Positions 1 through 9,703 are shown, counted from the first letter of the stretch. The stretch: DNA of 64,000 nucleotides from Terribium retamae (GCF_022347545.1 NZ_JAKREW010000019.1:1-64000); one strand, 5' to 3'. Numbers and translations: made by a program. The notes: a model not told the origin generated them from the sequence alone.

Positions 1-190
<190 letters not shown>

Positions 191-3100
191 TCACCGGAAT
201 TCGAAGATCGAGCGGAAGATACCGGGCGCGATCGCCGACAGCGGGTTGATTTGCAGATCCGGCTTTTTGGAGCTGCCCCTCAATCGATAAGTCACGCCGA
301 TCAGGCCACGATCTCGGCCGTTGCCCAGCAGCGCCCCGACCAAAGGCAATTCACCGAAGATGCGGTTGATCCCGTAGGCGGGCATGAAGGTACCGGTCAT
401 GTCCATGTTGTCGTTCTGGTCGTAAAGTGTTCCCTGGAAGGTCGTACCGATGAGCGGCCCACGCAGGACTCCGTTGGCAACCTTAAGATAGCCCTTGCCC
501 TTGACGACCTCGGCATAGCCACGCTCGAACTGGACACGGGACGTGTCGATATCGGCCTTCACTGCTTGATTCAGCGATCGCTTGTCGCCGGCAGGAGTTG
601 TTGAAACGATCGATGCCAGCTTCGGTTCGTTGACGATCTGGAAATTGCGCGCATCGACGGTGCCGCGCATCGGCCCGTCTGCCGCTCCTGCCAACGCCAC
701 GCCGATCGCGCCGCCCTGCATATGCTTGTAGATGTCGAGGAAACGCAGCACTGCACCAGCGTCCGACGATTTCATATCCAGCGTATGCCGATCCCCTACG
801 GTATTGTTCGAAACGTCGATCATGGCCCCAGACCGGGCCTGTGCCCTTACCGTCAGCCCGTTGATCGTCGACCCAACCCCGCTGTAGTCGAGCGAAAAGT
901 TCGACACGACCTCGTCGTTGAAACCTGTCAGGGACTTGATGTCAGCGCTGACTGAGATGGCATCACCGCCACTGCCTTTTGTGGCGCTGTCGGTATCGGA
1001 AGTGAATTGCTTGACCAGCGCGCGGGCATCGAGCGCTTCGCCGTCGAGCTTGACGGTGTATCCCTTGCCCGATCGTTTGACCGAGACAGCGACGTCATCC
1101 CCACGGTTAAGCTGAACATGGCTGAGATCGGCGGAAACCAGATTGCCGTTGGAAAGCTCGACCGTGCCATTGGCCGAGAAGGTCTTGCCATCGAGATCGA
1201 AATCGGTGAGCCGAGTGGTCGACCCGTTCTTCTCCATCACGAAGGAGACGGTGGCCGGCACGCCTGCCCCCTTGCTCCATCCAGCCCACGGGATGCTCAG
1301 TCTGGCGTTGGTCAAATCGGCATCCACGTGCTGATTTTCGCTGTCGCTCTTATCGAGCGAAATCTTCATCGAACCGGAGAGAATGGAGGACAAGCCGGGC
1401 ATCAGGGCCTGGCGGACCTTATCGTCGACGGTCAGTGTAACCTGGCGGGAGCGCGGAGGCCCGTCCGGCTCGAGCGGTTCCACCAGACTGATTTCGGCCG
1501 GAATGTTGTTGAGCGAGGCTTTTGCCCTGACCGTTGCGCTCTTCGGGTCAACGACGATGCTGCCATCGGCGTCGCTGACGATCTGATCGTCAATCAGCTT
1601 GGTGATGCCGAGATCCTGGTAATCCAAAGACACCAGCCAGCCGAGCTTCGAGGTGTCGATGCCCTTTTGCAGCGGGATGTCGGCCTTGACATTCCCCGTA
1701 ACGGTTCCCGACAATTCGTCAGGCTTCAATCCGACATGGCGCATGGCGTTGATCGGTTCATATGAGGCGAGTTCCGCGACAGCATCGGCATTGCCCGCCA
1801 CATCGATGTTCAACGCACCGATCACCGGGGGAACATTGGCATTTCTGACGGTCAGCGTGCCGTTGCTTGCCGAGACCAAGCGCCCGCTCGGCATATAAAC
1901 GGTACCGCTCGACAAAGAGATGTCGACGTCATTGCCGTGGAACTCCACCACACCATCGGCATCACGGATCGGCGGGATCTGGCCGGCCGTGTCAAAACGC
2001 GTGCCTTCGATCTGAAAGCGACCGAACACTTCGTTGCGGTTCAGCGGCACTCCATTTCCGGCACGTCCCGGAGCGACCTGGTATTGCAGGCTGGCCTCCA
2101 CAACTCTTCCGCCAAATAGATTCTGCAGCACCCACTCGCGTGCGCCGTGCGCCGAAAACCAGGGCCATAATTGCTTGATGTGGGAAACCGGCACATCGTG
2201 GACATTGAGAGCAAGCGAAACGCCCGGCGCTTTGCCAGCAACAAATTCGACAGCCGCGTTGCCGAGCACCTCCCCGGCATTGTCGGAGCGCACCGCAATG
2301 GTGGGCACCAACAGCTTGCGACTGATCGTCTGGTAATCTCCCGCGAGACGCCCGGCGAAGTTGAGCGCCGGTTCCGAGGAATCGCCGGGAGCCAGCATCG
2401 ACTTGTTGCTGACCAGATCGAAACGGTAGGACGGCTCGTCTCCCGCTACGCCAGCCCGCGGCTTCGGACCCAGAGAGCCCTCGATATCGAAATCCGAGCG
2501 GCCTACCTGCAGGTCGAGCTTGTCGATAGCGATCTTGTTGGCACCGCGCACCAGAGTGGCTTGTAATTTGGCATCGACGGGCAGCATGCCGCGCGCGCCA
2601 AGATCAAGCACAGCACCAGCCAAGGTGCCGGAAAGGCCCAGCTGAGGCTGAACGTTGCCCTCGCCTTCCGTGCCTTCCAGATGCAACGTCAGCGCCCCGA
2701 CATTGCCACCTACCACCTCAACCGCCTTCGGGTCGGCCTCGATGGGTTCAACCGTTATGTCAGCCTGCAGAGCCGTCACCCTGCGCGCCGAGGGATCGCG
2801 GCCGGCCGTGGCGCCGACTGTCAGTTGTCGACCGTCGATATCGAGCTTGGACGAGAGCTTGACACCGGATGAGCCGGACTGTTCGACCGTCGCATCGGCA
2901 ATCGTCACCAGCCGCATGTCACCCGTCTTGGACAAGACCACCGCAACATTGTCGAGATCGATCATCCGGATCGAATCTAGGCGGACCGCATCGAGCGACT
3001 GATGGACCGCGCCGAAAACCACATCGACCACCTTGTCAGGATCGATGAGCCCGTCGCCGTTGCGCAGTGACACGGTCCAGTCATGATCTCCCTGCGAGGG

Positions 3101-3589
3101 GAGCGTATCTGCAAAGATACGCGCATCGGAAACCCTGGCACTGGTAAGCTGCACCTCTCCCGAAAGAAGGGGTGCGAGTCGTACGCCGAAGCGCATCAGA
3201 CCCGCCTCGACCATCGGCCTGCGGTCGCTGGAAGTCAGCTTCACATCCCGCACCTGCAACGCCAGGAAGCTTGCCTTGTCGAGCGTGATGCTTGCCGGAC
3301 CGACGGTCACATTGACATCGACCCCGGCCATCCCCTCGATGGCGCGTTCCGCCGCCTGCCGCAGGCGTTCCGAACCGATACCGGTGGCTCCGATCGCATA
3401 GATCGCGACGACAGCCGCCGCCACCAGAACACCGACGCCGAAAAGAAAACGGCTCAATAACCGTGCGCCACGCCGAAATTTGGCACGTCCAAGCGGAGGC
3501 ACGGCATTGGCCGAGGGCAAGGCGCGGAGATCGGCAATCTCGTCACGCCTGAATCGAATCTTCTCGTGCCTCGGGAGTTCCTGATCCAC
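191..3589 (-). CDS. AsmA-like / DUF3971 (YhdP-type) envelope protein
   Basis: This 1132-residue protein has a basic cytoplasmic N-terminus, one membrane segment at about residues 46-68, and a very long periplasmic part rich in beta-strand repeats. The composition (many short alternating hydrophobic strands, D/G turns) and the C-terminal block around NPLSAIAPGIF fit the DUF3971/AsmA-like C-terminal region of the YhdP/TamB-like bridge proteins, which are thought to move phospholipid between inner and outer membranes. The start ATG at 3589 gives the expected short cytoplasmic tail. The gene is divergent from the peroxiredoxin gene. Its stop codon directly touches the poly-C stretch, but the last residues (IFEFR) look like a natural end, so I consider it complete. 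The lipid-transport role is known of relatives and only inferred here. Confidence 0.85.
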   Translation of the reverse strand: MDQELPRHEKIRFRRDEIADLRALPSANAVPPLGRAKFRRGARLLSRFLFGVGVLVAAAVVAIYAIGATGIGSERLRQAAERAIEGMAGVDVNVTVGPASITLDKASFLALQVRDVKLTSSDRRPMVEAGLMRFGVRLAPLLSGEVQLTSARVSDARIFADTLPSQGDHDWTVSLRNGDGLIDPDKVVDVVFGAVHQSLDAVRLDSIRMIDLDNVAVVLSKTGDMRLVTIADATVEQSGSSGVKLSSKLDIDGRQLTVGATAGRDPSARRVTALQADITVEPIEADPKAVEVVGGNVGALTLHLEGTEGEGNVQPQLGLSGTLAGAVLDLGARGMLPVDAKLQATLVRGANKIAIDKLDLQVGRSDFDIEGSLGPKPRAGVAGDEPSYRFDLVSNKSMLAPGDSSEPALNFAGRLAGDYQTISRKLLVPTIAVRSDNAGEVLGNAAVEFVAGKAPGVSLALNVHDVPVSHIKQLWPWFSAHGAREWVLQNLFGGRVVEASLQYQVAPGRAGNGVPLNRNEVFGRFQIEGTRFDTAGQIPPIRDADGVVEFHGNDVDISLSSGTVYMPSGRLVSASNGTLTVRNANVPPVIGALNIDVAGNADAVAELASYEPINAMRHVGLKPDELSGTVTGNVKADIPLQKGIDTSKLGWLVSLDYQDLGITKLIDDQIVSDADGSIVVDPKSATVRAKASLNNIPAEISLVEPLEPDGPPRSRQVTLTVDDKVRQALMPGLSSILSGSMKISLDKSDSENQHVDADLTNARLSIPWAGWSKGAGVPATVSFVMEKNGSTTRLTDFDLDGKTFSANGTVELSNGNLVSADLSHVQLNRGDDVAVSVKRSGKGYTVKLDGEALDARALVKQFTSDTDSATKGSGGDAISVSADIKSLTGFNDEVVSNFSLDYSGVGSTINGLTVRAQARSGAMIDVSNNTVGDRHTLDMKSSDAGAVLRFLDIYKHMQGGAIGVALAGAADGPMRGTVDARNFQIVNEPKLASIVSTTPAGDKRSLNQAVKADIDTSRVQFERGYAEVVKGKGYLKVANGVLRGPLIGTTFQGTLYDQNDNMDMTGTFMPAYGINRIFGELPLVGALLGNGRDRGLIGVTYRLRGSSKKPDLQINPLSAIAPGIFRSIFEFR

Positions 3590-3793
3590 CTAATTTTCCG
3601 TCTTCAGCCCGCCGTGGCTGACGATTCCTCATCGACACTATATCGGGCCAACCCAAAGCGCGAACGGCAAAAGCTCAAATCCCGCTTTGCCTTCGAGCGC
3701 GTGCCAATTTATTGAGGATCACGCATGATGTCTGTCAAATGCTGCTTTGCAGACACCATGGGTTGGCGCTTAGGTTCAAACAAAGGCGTGGTT

Positions 3794-4261
3794 ATGGCCG
3801 ATCTCAACGTGGGCGATATCGCGCCCGATTTCACTCTTCCTCGCGATGGCGGCGGCAGTTTCAAGCTTTCCGATTTTATCGGCAAGCCGGTGGTTCTGTA
3901 TTTCTATCCCGAGGACGACACGCCAAGCTGCACCAACGAGGCGATCGGCTTTTCCCAGCTTAAATCCGATTTCGAGAAAGCCGGCGCGGTGGTGATCGGA
4001 CTTTCGCCAGACAGCGTGAAGAAACATGATAAGTTCAAGGCCAAGCATGGCCTGACGGTAGACCTAGCTTCGGACGAAGAGCGCAAGGTGATCGAAACCT
4101 ATCATCTGTGGGTGGAAAAGAAGATGTATGGCCGCACCTATATGGGTGTGGAGCGCGCCACATTCCTGATTGGGCGCGATGGCCGGATTGCCCAGATATG
4201 GCGAAAGGTACGCGTCAAGGGGCACGCGGAATCGGTTCTCGAGGCGGTGCGAGGGCTCTGA
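3794..4261 (+). CDS. bcp: Peroxiredoxin, Bcp/PrxQ family, 1-Cys type
   Basis: A thiol peroxidase that reduces hydrogen peroxide and organic peroxides in the cytoplasm. The family signature [17 protein letters not shown] is present with peroxidatic Cys46. This is the only cysteine of the 155-residue protein, so the resolving Cys found five residues downstream in E. coli Bcp is absent (here Ile) and recycling must use an external thiol. I chose the ATG at 3794 because the family begins just before VGDIAPDF and AAGG lies seven bases upstream. An in-frame ATG at 3725 with a good GAGG would add 23 residues that do not resemble the family. It lies upstream of the M23 gene with a 132-base gap. Confidence 0.92.
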   Translation: MADLNVGDIAPDFTLPRDGGGSFKLSDFIGKPVVLYFYPEDDTPSCTNEAIGFSQLKSDFEKAGAVVIGLSPDSVKKHDKFKAKHGLTVDLASDEERKVIETYHLWVEKKMYGRTYMGVERATFLIGRDGRIAQIWRKVRVKGHAESVLEAVRGL

Positions 4262-4393
4262 GGTCTATTCGCGAGCTACGCGGTTGCGGACCCTGAACGG
4301 GTAATGTTTCGATGCCTGCGCGCAGGCAAGGCTTTGTTAACCATAACAAGTGCCTAATGGCATTGTCGGGGTAGCAAACGAAAGCCTGGTTCG

Positions 4394-5695
4394 GTGGACG
4401 CAAACGGTCAGTCGGCGGTGTTCGGCAGGCGTAAAGAGCCGCATACGGTCATCATCGCTCGCGGCGACGAGATCCGGCACTTCACAGTGCGACCCTGGAT
4501 GATGGCCTTCGTTGGCTCTGCCATTGCCGCCGTCTTCATCGGTTATCTGTTGGCAACGTCATATCTCGTGTTCCGCGACGATCTGATCGGCGCGACGACC
4601 GCTCGGCAAGCGCGCATGCAGCAGGCCTATGAAGACCGCATTTCGGCACTGCGCGCGCAAGTGGATCGCATCACCAGCCGGCAGTTGCTCGACCAGCAGT
4701 TGATGGAAACCAAGGTTGGTGAATTGCTGGCGCGTCAGAGCCAGCTCAGTCAGCGTCATGGTCGGCTGGGACCCATCCTCGAACGCGCCGAAGCCATCGA
4801 ACCCGAGATCAACACCACGCCGCCTGACGTAGCACCCGCCGATCGGACCAAGCCGGAGGACCACGCGACGTTCGTCGGGGAAAAGTCGATGCCGCAGCTT
4901 GCCGCGTTGGTGAGTCTTGGCGACAGCCACCCCCCCGCTTTCTCAGGCTGGTCGACCCGCGCTGACCTTCCTGCTGATGCTTCCGCTGCAGACCGTGCCG
5001 ACAAGCTGTTTGCAGCCATCAACCAGTCGCTCCAGGACATCGAAACCGAACAGCTCCAGCGCCTTACACGGCTGGCCGACACCACATACGAAAATGCCGA
5101 CGCCATCAAGGAAGCGCTACAAGCGGCGGGGCTCCCGGTCGATAGCGACTTCGGCAAGGATGAAAGCGATGTGGGCGGCCCCCTCGTGCCGGTCGACCGT
5201 GCGACGCTGTTCGACACAAAGGTCAAGGAACTGGACGAGGCACTCGACCAGCTCGATCACTTGCGCAAGGAAGCGCGCCGCCTGCCACTCGCCAATCCAG
5301 CGCCCGGCCGCTCTGTGACCAGTCCTTTCGGCGTGCGCACGGATCCCCTTCTCGGAACTGCCGCCCTGCATTCCGGCATGGACTTCCGGATCCCACTCGG
5401 CTCGCCCGCCCGCGCAACTGCGGCAGGCGTCATAACCAAGGCAGGCTGGAACGGCGGCTATGGGCGCATGGTCGAGATCAATCACGGTCGAGGCTACACC
5501 ACCCGATATGCCCATCTGAGCAAGGTCGGGGTTGCCATCGGACAGACGGTGAAGATGGGGGACGTTATCGGCCAGACCGGCTCTTCCGGTCGTTCCACAG
5601 GCCCGCACCTGCATTACGAAGTGCGCCACGATGGTGAAGCCATCGATCCGCTAAGGTTCCTCAGGATTGGCCGGAAGGTGGAGAAATATCTCTAG
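4394..5695 (+). CDS. Membrane-anchored M23 (LytM) family peptidase
   Basis: A 433-residue bitopic inner-membrane protein: cytoplasmic residues 1-33, membrane segment about 36-58, a periplasmic coiled coil about 70-135, a linker rich in A, D and P, a second helical stretch about 200-300, and a LytM domain about 305-425. The zinc ligands His326 and Asp330 (HSGMD) and His405/His407 (GPHLHYEV) are all present, so an active endopeptidase cutting peptidoglycan cross-links is likely, rather than a degenerate EnvC-type activator. The start is GTG at 4394. Related rhizobial proteins are linked to cell-shape control with bactofilins, but no bactofilin gene follows here. Confidence 0.9.
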   Translation: MDANGQSAVFGRRKEPHTVIIARGDEIRHFTVRPWMMAFVGSAIAAVFIGYLLATSYLVFRDDLIGATTARQARMQQAYEDRISALRAQVDRITSRQLLDQQLMETKVGELLARQSQLSQRHGRLGPILERAEAIEPEINTTPPDVAPADRTKPEDHATFVGEKSMPQLAALVSLGDSHPPAFSGWSTRADLPADASAADRADKLFAAINQSLQDIETEQLQRLTRLADTTYENADAIKEALQAAGLPVDSDFGKDESDVGGPLVPVDRATLFDTKVKELDEALDQLDHLRKEARRLPLANPAPGRSVTSPFGVRTDPLLGTAALHSGMDFRIPLGSPARATAAGVITKAGWNGGYGRMVEINHGRGYTTRYAHLSKVGVAIGQTVKMGDVIGQTGSSGRSTGPHLHYEVRHDGEAIDPLRFLRIGRKVEKYL

Positions 5696-5806
5696 ACAGC
5701 GGCAACCTGCAGCCTGGCAGAACTTAGGACGCATGCCGCCAACTTGTCGTGCACAAACCGTCGGCTTATCCAAAGCTGGTCGCCCACGCGATTCTCCGAA
5801 CCTGCC

Positions 5807-5986
5807 ATGATCGTCAAATACACCTTAGATCTTTTGTGCCGGGGATGCGCAGACGTCTCTCATACCGGCATTTGGTTCCTCGCCAGCGTCGGCGTGGTGC
5901 TCGCCCTGCAATTTGCCGGAATCAACCTGCTGGTGATGCTGTTGCGCTCTGTCCTGCATTTCATGGGTCTGCTGCGCAGGCAGTGA
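5807..5986 (+). CDS. Possible small membrane protein
   Basis: I do not recognise this 59-residue ORF. It would encode a hydrophilic N-terminus with two Cys (LCRGC), then one or two membrane helices (roughly residues 21-53) and a basic LLRRQ end, which is a plausible small inner-membrane topology. It has no clear ribosome-binding site before ATG 5807, and a longer in-frame start at 5744 is possible. It lies alone in a 400-base gap. It could be a real short membrane protein or a chance ORF. Confidence 0.3.
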   Translation: MIVKYTLDLLCRGCADVSHTGIWFLASVGVVLALQFAGINLLVMLLRSVLHFMGLLRRQ

Positions 5987-6078
5987 TGTCTTCCCTCACC
6001 CGTTCACTCAATGTGAGCCAGAACCGCCATTTGTGAAGAAACAGAATGGTCTTCCTGTTCGTATGTTGTTTCGTGCGA

Positions 6079-6088
6079 GCAAGGAGGA
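6079..6088 (+). promoter_or_regulatory. Strong Shine-Dalgarno for DUF982 gene
   Basis: The stretch GCAAGGAGGA is close to a perfect anti-16S match at good spacing to ATG 6095. It fixes that start. Confidence 0.8.
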
Positions 6089-6094
6089 CTAGAA

Positions 6095-6355
6095 ATGAAT
6101 GACAGCAATGGCGCATTTGCAGAGCCGGTAACAGTGGCGCTGCCGTCCGGTGAGGTCGAGGTGACCAGCGCCCGCCAAGCGGCCGAGATGCTGCTCTACC
6201 ACTGGCCCGTCGGGGAAACCGCCAAACGCATTCAAGCCCGCATGGCTTGCATGCGCGTCCTCGGTGGCACCACCGCGCCGGATGTTGCCCGATCGGCGTT
6301 TTTGGGAGCGGCCCTGGAGGCCGACATCGTTGCGGCTGATTCCACCACCCCGTAA
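6095..6355 (+). CDS. DUF982 family protein
   Basis: An 86-residue soluble protein. It shows the pattern of DUF982, a family of small proteins of unknown function expanded in rhizobia: a short beta-hairpin N-terminus, then AAEMLLYHWPVGET, a central Cys in ARMACMRVLGG, and a helical AARSAF/ALEA-type end (here VARSAFLGAALEADIV). The start is set by an excellent AAGGAGGA. Function cannot be assigned. Members are often near stress or plasmid genes, but the neighbours here (M23 peptidase, tRNA-Asp) give no hint. Confidence 0.8.
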   Translation: MNDSNGAFAEPVTVALPSGEVEVTSARQAAEMLLYHWPVGETAKRIQARMACMRVLGGTTAPDVARSAFLGAALEADIVAADSTTP

Positions 6356-6508
6356 CAAACGACCCTGCTGCAGTTGCTGTTGCGGATTCGTTCAGACGCG
6401 GTTGCGACGCTCGAGGTGTGGCCAATTCGGAGCCGCGGACGAAGCGCAATGACCTGCCAAAGCAGCGAGTCAAAAGATAGAAGTGGCCGAGAGGGAGGTA
6501 AATCTGAT

Positions 6509-6535
6509 TTCAAAAGCTTGGGCTAAGCCTTTGAA
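6509..6535 (-). terminator. Candidate terminator of tRNA-Asp
   Basis: Arms 6509-6519 and 6525-6535 pair at ten of eleven positions (one A-C mismatch) around a five-base loop, just beyond the 3' end of tRNA-Asp. The following T-run on the minus strand is poor, so this is only a candidate. Confidence 0.4.
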
Positions 6536-6539
6536 AAAA

Positions 6540-6616
6540 TGGCGCGAGTGACGGGGCTCGAACCCGCGACCTCCGGCGTGACAGGCCGGCACTCTAACCG
6601 ACTGAGCTACACCCGC
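6540..6616 (-). tRNA. tRNA-Asp(GTC)
   Basis: A 77-base cloverleaf with encoded CCA. The acceptor stem GCGGGTG pairs with CACTCGC (one G-T), the D-loop is AGCTCAGTCGGTTAGAG, and the anticodon loop reads CTGTCAC with anticodon GTC. The T-arm is GCGGG-TTCGAGC-CCCGT. Discriminator G is normal for tRNA-Asp. It is transcribed leftwards, away from tRNA-Val. Confidence 0.97.
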
Positions 6617-6777
6617 GCACTGACGCCGCGGATGAGCCGTGACGTCGATGGCGGCTGGATAAGGGGTTCACTGTCGGGTGTCAAGCGGCCCATGGGTGCT
6701 AATTGCAGTTCATGCGAAGGTTTTTTGACAAGTTACGGAAACGCCGGCATCGCGCATGATCCGTCTCGGATTTTGCC

Positions 6778-6806
6778 TTGCGAAGTGCTCGGTAACTGCT
6801 TAAAGA
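6778..6806 (+). promoter_or_regulatory. Candidate sigma-70 promoter of tRNA-Val
   Basis: TTGCGA (6778-6783) and TAAAGA (6801-6806) are separated by exactly 17 bases. The predicted start lies 5-7 bases before the mature tRNA-Val. The placement is good but both boxes are imperfect. Confidence 0.5.
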
Positions 6807-6818
6807 ACCCGCCGGAGC

Positions 6819-6894
<76 letters not shown>

Positions 6895-7116
6895 TATCCC
6901 TCGCAACTTGCCAACCCGGCATCCTGATTGCAGGATTCTCGCTTTTTCCAACGCTGTAAGATTGCCGTAATGCGAAACACCCTCGGCTCAAGAGTGTGAG
7001 CAAAGACACTGCGCGATCCATAAAGGTCGGTATAGATGTGTTGCGGCCCTAGCGCTTCCGCAAATCTAGATGATTTCGGGGTAGCGTAGTCGCACTGGCC
7101 AAGCAGGTGATTCTGC

Positions 7117-9237
7117 ATGTACAGCTTTTCAATCGCAATGACAGAACGCCGTATGGATCTTCCCATCTTCGCCATCAATCTCGACACCCAAGTCGATCGT
7201 TGGGAAGAGCTGGCCAGTAATGCCGGCGCTGCAGGACTTTTTTTACACCGCGTGTCGGCGATCGACGGCAGAGCGCTACCGATCGAGAATTGGAACGGTG
7301 TCGATTTCGCTACCGCCAAGACGCGGAACGGGCGGGAGATTCTTCCGACCGAATACGCCTGCTATCAGAGCCATTTGACCGCACTGCGGGCATTCCTGGA
7401 CGAAGACAAGCCATACGGGTTGATCATTGAAGATGACGTCGCCTTCGATGACGACTCACTGCCTCGGATTGAAGCGATCATAGCCGCTGCACCGGATTTC
7501 GACGCCATCAAGCTCACCACGCACAGAACCGCACTGTTCATCCGTGCAGCCACGACTTCGCGTGGCGATGAGATCGGGCGTACACTCCACGGTCCGCAAG
7601 GGTCGGCGGCTGCCTATCTCGTCACAAGGCGAGGCGCGCAGAAGCTGATTTCAAAACTCGCCACGATGACCTTGCCATGGGATATCGCCCTGGAAAGGTT
7701 TTGGGATTCTGGTCTCGAAGTCTACTCAGTCCGCAAGAATGTGCTGAGCTTCACGTCGCGCAGTGCCGTTTCCAGCATCGCAGGGCCCTCCGGAAGCTAC
7801 AAAGAAGCGAGATTCTCCTGGTGGAAGCGGCTGGGGACAGCCTGTTTCCGTGCGAAGGATCAGTTTCGACGCTTGCATCACGTGTTCCAGTCTCCGCCGC
7901 TGAACGGCGAGGCTCCGGACTACCCGACATCCAGGCAGCCGCTTTTGTGGCAGATACTAGCGACACTGCTCGTACTGGCGTTCGTTTCACCGGTCTGGCG
8001 GGAAGCCGACACATATCGCTATGCCGGGATGATCCTTTTTATAGCGGGCATCTTTCGCTGGCTGGGCAAGGACCTCTGGACATGCAGCAAGCCGCTGATC
8101 GGCGGGGTCGGCTACCTGTGCTTTGGCTGGACTTTCTACGTCTTCGCACGTCTCGCGGGCGTCTACTTCACGACGGGTCAACTCGGCACGGCTGAAGGGA
8201 TCTATCTGTTCCCTGCTCTCTACGCCACAACGGGTTTCGCGCTTCTGGCTTACGTCAAGAGACCTGCGGTGGTGGCCGGGTGCTTCATGGCCGCCAGCCT
8301 TGCTTTCCTGGCCGCCAATACGGGCTACGCGGCCATACTCCAGGGGATGCAACCTCTGGCAGGGCTGTTCAACAATACAATCCATGCCGCGATCGCGGCA
8401 GGTTTCATCTTTCTGTGCGCTCTGCAATTTGCGATCTACACGGGTCAACGCAACGACTTGAGAGCAGGAAACAAAGCACTGTTCTGGCTGCTTTCAACTG
8501 CCGTACTGGCATTTGCCGTCGTCAACATCGTCGCGCTGCGTTCGAAGGGCGTCTGGTTTGCTCTGGCAGCAGTGCTTCTGCTGCTGATTGTCCTGACTTT
8601 GCTGCGAGGGAGCCGGCGTCACCTGCTCATTGGCACAAGCGCCCTGATAGTGGTCCTTGCTGCCGTCTTCTTCTCCTACGGTATCCTATCTTCGACCGCA
8701 GGTGATACCGTCGCCTTCATCGGAACGCTGATCTCGGATGTGGCGACCAATGGTGTTGGCAAAGCCCTGAACCAAGCTATCAACAGTGAACTGACCCCAC
8801 TGTCCTCCAAAGACAGACTAATGCTTTGGTCCGATGCGTTGGAAGTGTGGTCACGGCATCCGATATTTGGTGCCAGTTCAGCGTGGCTCACGGAGTGGCA
8901 GAACAGAACCTACCACACCGATATCTACGACGTCTTTCACAACGGCTATCTCGAAATCGCAGTGCGCTACGGCATCGCCGGATTGGCCTTCTATGCGTTT
9001 CTGTTCATCTGGGCGGCCAGACAGGTGCAACAGGCGGCCCGGACAAAGCTGATCGAGGCAACGGCCTGGCATTGCTATCTTTCGACGCTGGTTTTCTTCG
9101 CCATCACCTTGCTCAGCAATTCCAACAACCGGCTGGCGATCGGTGAGGCTTACATGTGGTTCGCTGCGGCGTTCGGCTTCTACTGCTTCTATCTGCGCCA
9201 GCACGCGAAGCAGGTTCGACCGCGGACCTATTTTTGA
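7117..9237 (+). CDS. Fusion: GT25 glycosyltransferase + O-antigen ligase-like membrane domain
   Basis: A 706-residue protein of two parts. Residues about 13-255 form a glycosyltransferase family 25 (LPS biosynthesis) domain: the start PIFAINLDTQVDRWE, the PTEYACYQSHL block, and the metal-binding EDD at 105-107. Residues about 276-700 hold roughly 10-12 membrane helices with features of the O-antigen ligase/polymerase (Wzy_C, WaaL) family: Arg475 in RSKGVW after a helix, a large loop with SSKDRLMLWSDALEVW and HPIFGASS, and His608 in FHNGYLEIAVRYG. The two activities are usually on separate proteins. The likely role is sugar addition plus glycan transfer to a lipid or polymer at the inner membrane. 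The start ATG 7117 has AGGTGA six bases upstream; 7138 and 7153 are alternatives. A terminator follows. Substrate unknown. Confidence 0.82.
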   Translation: MYSFSIAMTERRMDLPIFAINLDTQVDRWEELASNAGAAGLFLHRVSAIDGRALPIENWNGVDFATAKTRNGREILPTEYACYQSHLTALRAFLDEDKPYGLIIEDDVAFDDDSLPRIEAIIAAAPDFDAIKLTTHRTALFIRAATTSRGDEIGRTLHGPQGSAAAYLVTRRGAQKLISKLATMTLPWDIALERFWDSGLEVYSVRKNVLSFTSRSAVSSIAGPSGSYKEARFSWWKRLGTACFRAKDQFRRLHHVFQSPPLNGEAPDYPTSRQPLLWQILATLLVLAFVSPVWREADTYRYAGMILFIAGIFRWLGKDLWTCSKPLIGGVGYLCFGWTFYVFARLAGVYFTTGQLGTAEGIYLFPALYATTGFALLAYVKRPAVVAGCFMAASLAFLAANTGYAAILQGMQPLAGLFNNTIHAAIAAGFIFLCALQFAIYTGQRNDLRAGNKALFWLLSTAVLAFAVVNIVALRSKGVWFALAAVLLLLIVLTLLRGSRRHLLIGTSALIVVLAAVFFSYGILSSTAGDTVAFIGTLISDVATNGVGKALNQAINSELTPLSSKDRLMLWSDALEVWSRHPIFGASSAWLTEWQNRTYHTDIYDVFHNGYLEIAVRYGIAGLAFYAFLFIWAARQVQQAARTKLIEATAWHCYLSTLVFFAITLLSNSNNRLAIGEAYMWFAAAFGFYCFYLRQHAKQVRPRTYF

Positions 9238-9270
9238 TCCCGGCCGAACGCTCTCTAATCGAGACCAATA

Positions 9271-9297
9271 AAAAAGCCGGGCCTAGGCCCGGCTTTT
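9271..9297. terminator. Bidirectional intrinsic terminator
   Basis: A perfect palindrome (AAAAGCCGGGCC-TA-GGCCCGGCTTTT) lies between the converging fusion gene and the HU gene. With A-run and T-run on either side it can stop transcription from both directions. Confidence 0.88.
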
Positions 9298-9322
9298 CGC
9301 AGTTCTGAACAATCAGCGCGCC

Positions 9323-9595
9323 TTAGTTGACGGCGTCCTTCAGGCCCTTGCCGGCAGTGAACTTCGGCACCGTGCGGGCCGGGATCTTCACTTCCGCGCC
9401 GGTCTGCGGGTTACGGCCGGTCGAGGCAGCGCGCTTCGAAACCGAGAAATTGCCGAAGCCTACCAGACGGACATCGCCACCTTTCTTCAACTCGCCGGTG
9501 ATAACGGCAAATACCGCATCCACCGCCGACTGCGCGTCACCCTTCGAGATCTTCGCGGCATCGGCGACAGCGGACACCAGTTCGTTCTTGTTCAT
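9323..9595 (-). CDS. hup: DNA-binding protein HU
   Basis: A 90-residue histone-like nucleoid protein that bends and compacts DNA as a dimer. It starts MNKNELVSAVADAAKISK and has the family core VRLVGFGNFSVSKRAA, the DNA-inserting arm RNPQTGAEVKIPA and the TVPKFTAGKGLK end. The ATG at 9595 is preceded by GGAAGGGAA; longer in-frame readings run into the terminators upstream and are not credible. It follows lon in the same direction, as in many Proteobacteria, but two tandem terminators separate the two, so it should have its own promoter in 9596-9700. Confidence 0.96.
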   Translation of the reverse strand: MNKNELVSAVADAAKISKGDAQSAVDAVFAVITGELKKGGDVRLVGFGNFSVSKRAASTGRNPQTGAEVKIPARTVPKFTAGKGLKDAVN

Positions 9596-9703
9596 AAAAA
9601 TTCCCTTCCATGAGAAAACCGGAACTTGCGACTCATCCGGCAGGGATTGGACTTTAGAAAGAAGTGTTCCGACAACCAAGCCATAAGACCGGCAAAAGAA
9701 CGA

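Larger units (their letters stand above)
5696..6094. other. Sparse interval between M23 gene and DUF982 gene
   Basis: About 400 bases carry only one weak candidate gene (5807-5986). I see no convincing terminator, promoter or RNA gene here. The last 15 bases hold the strong AAGGAGGA ribosome-binding site of the DUF982 gene. Confidence 0.5.
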
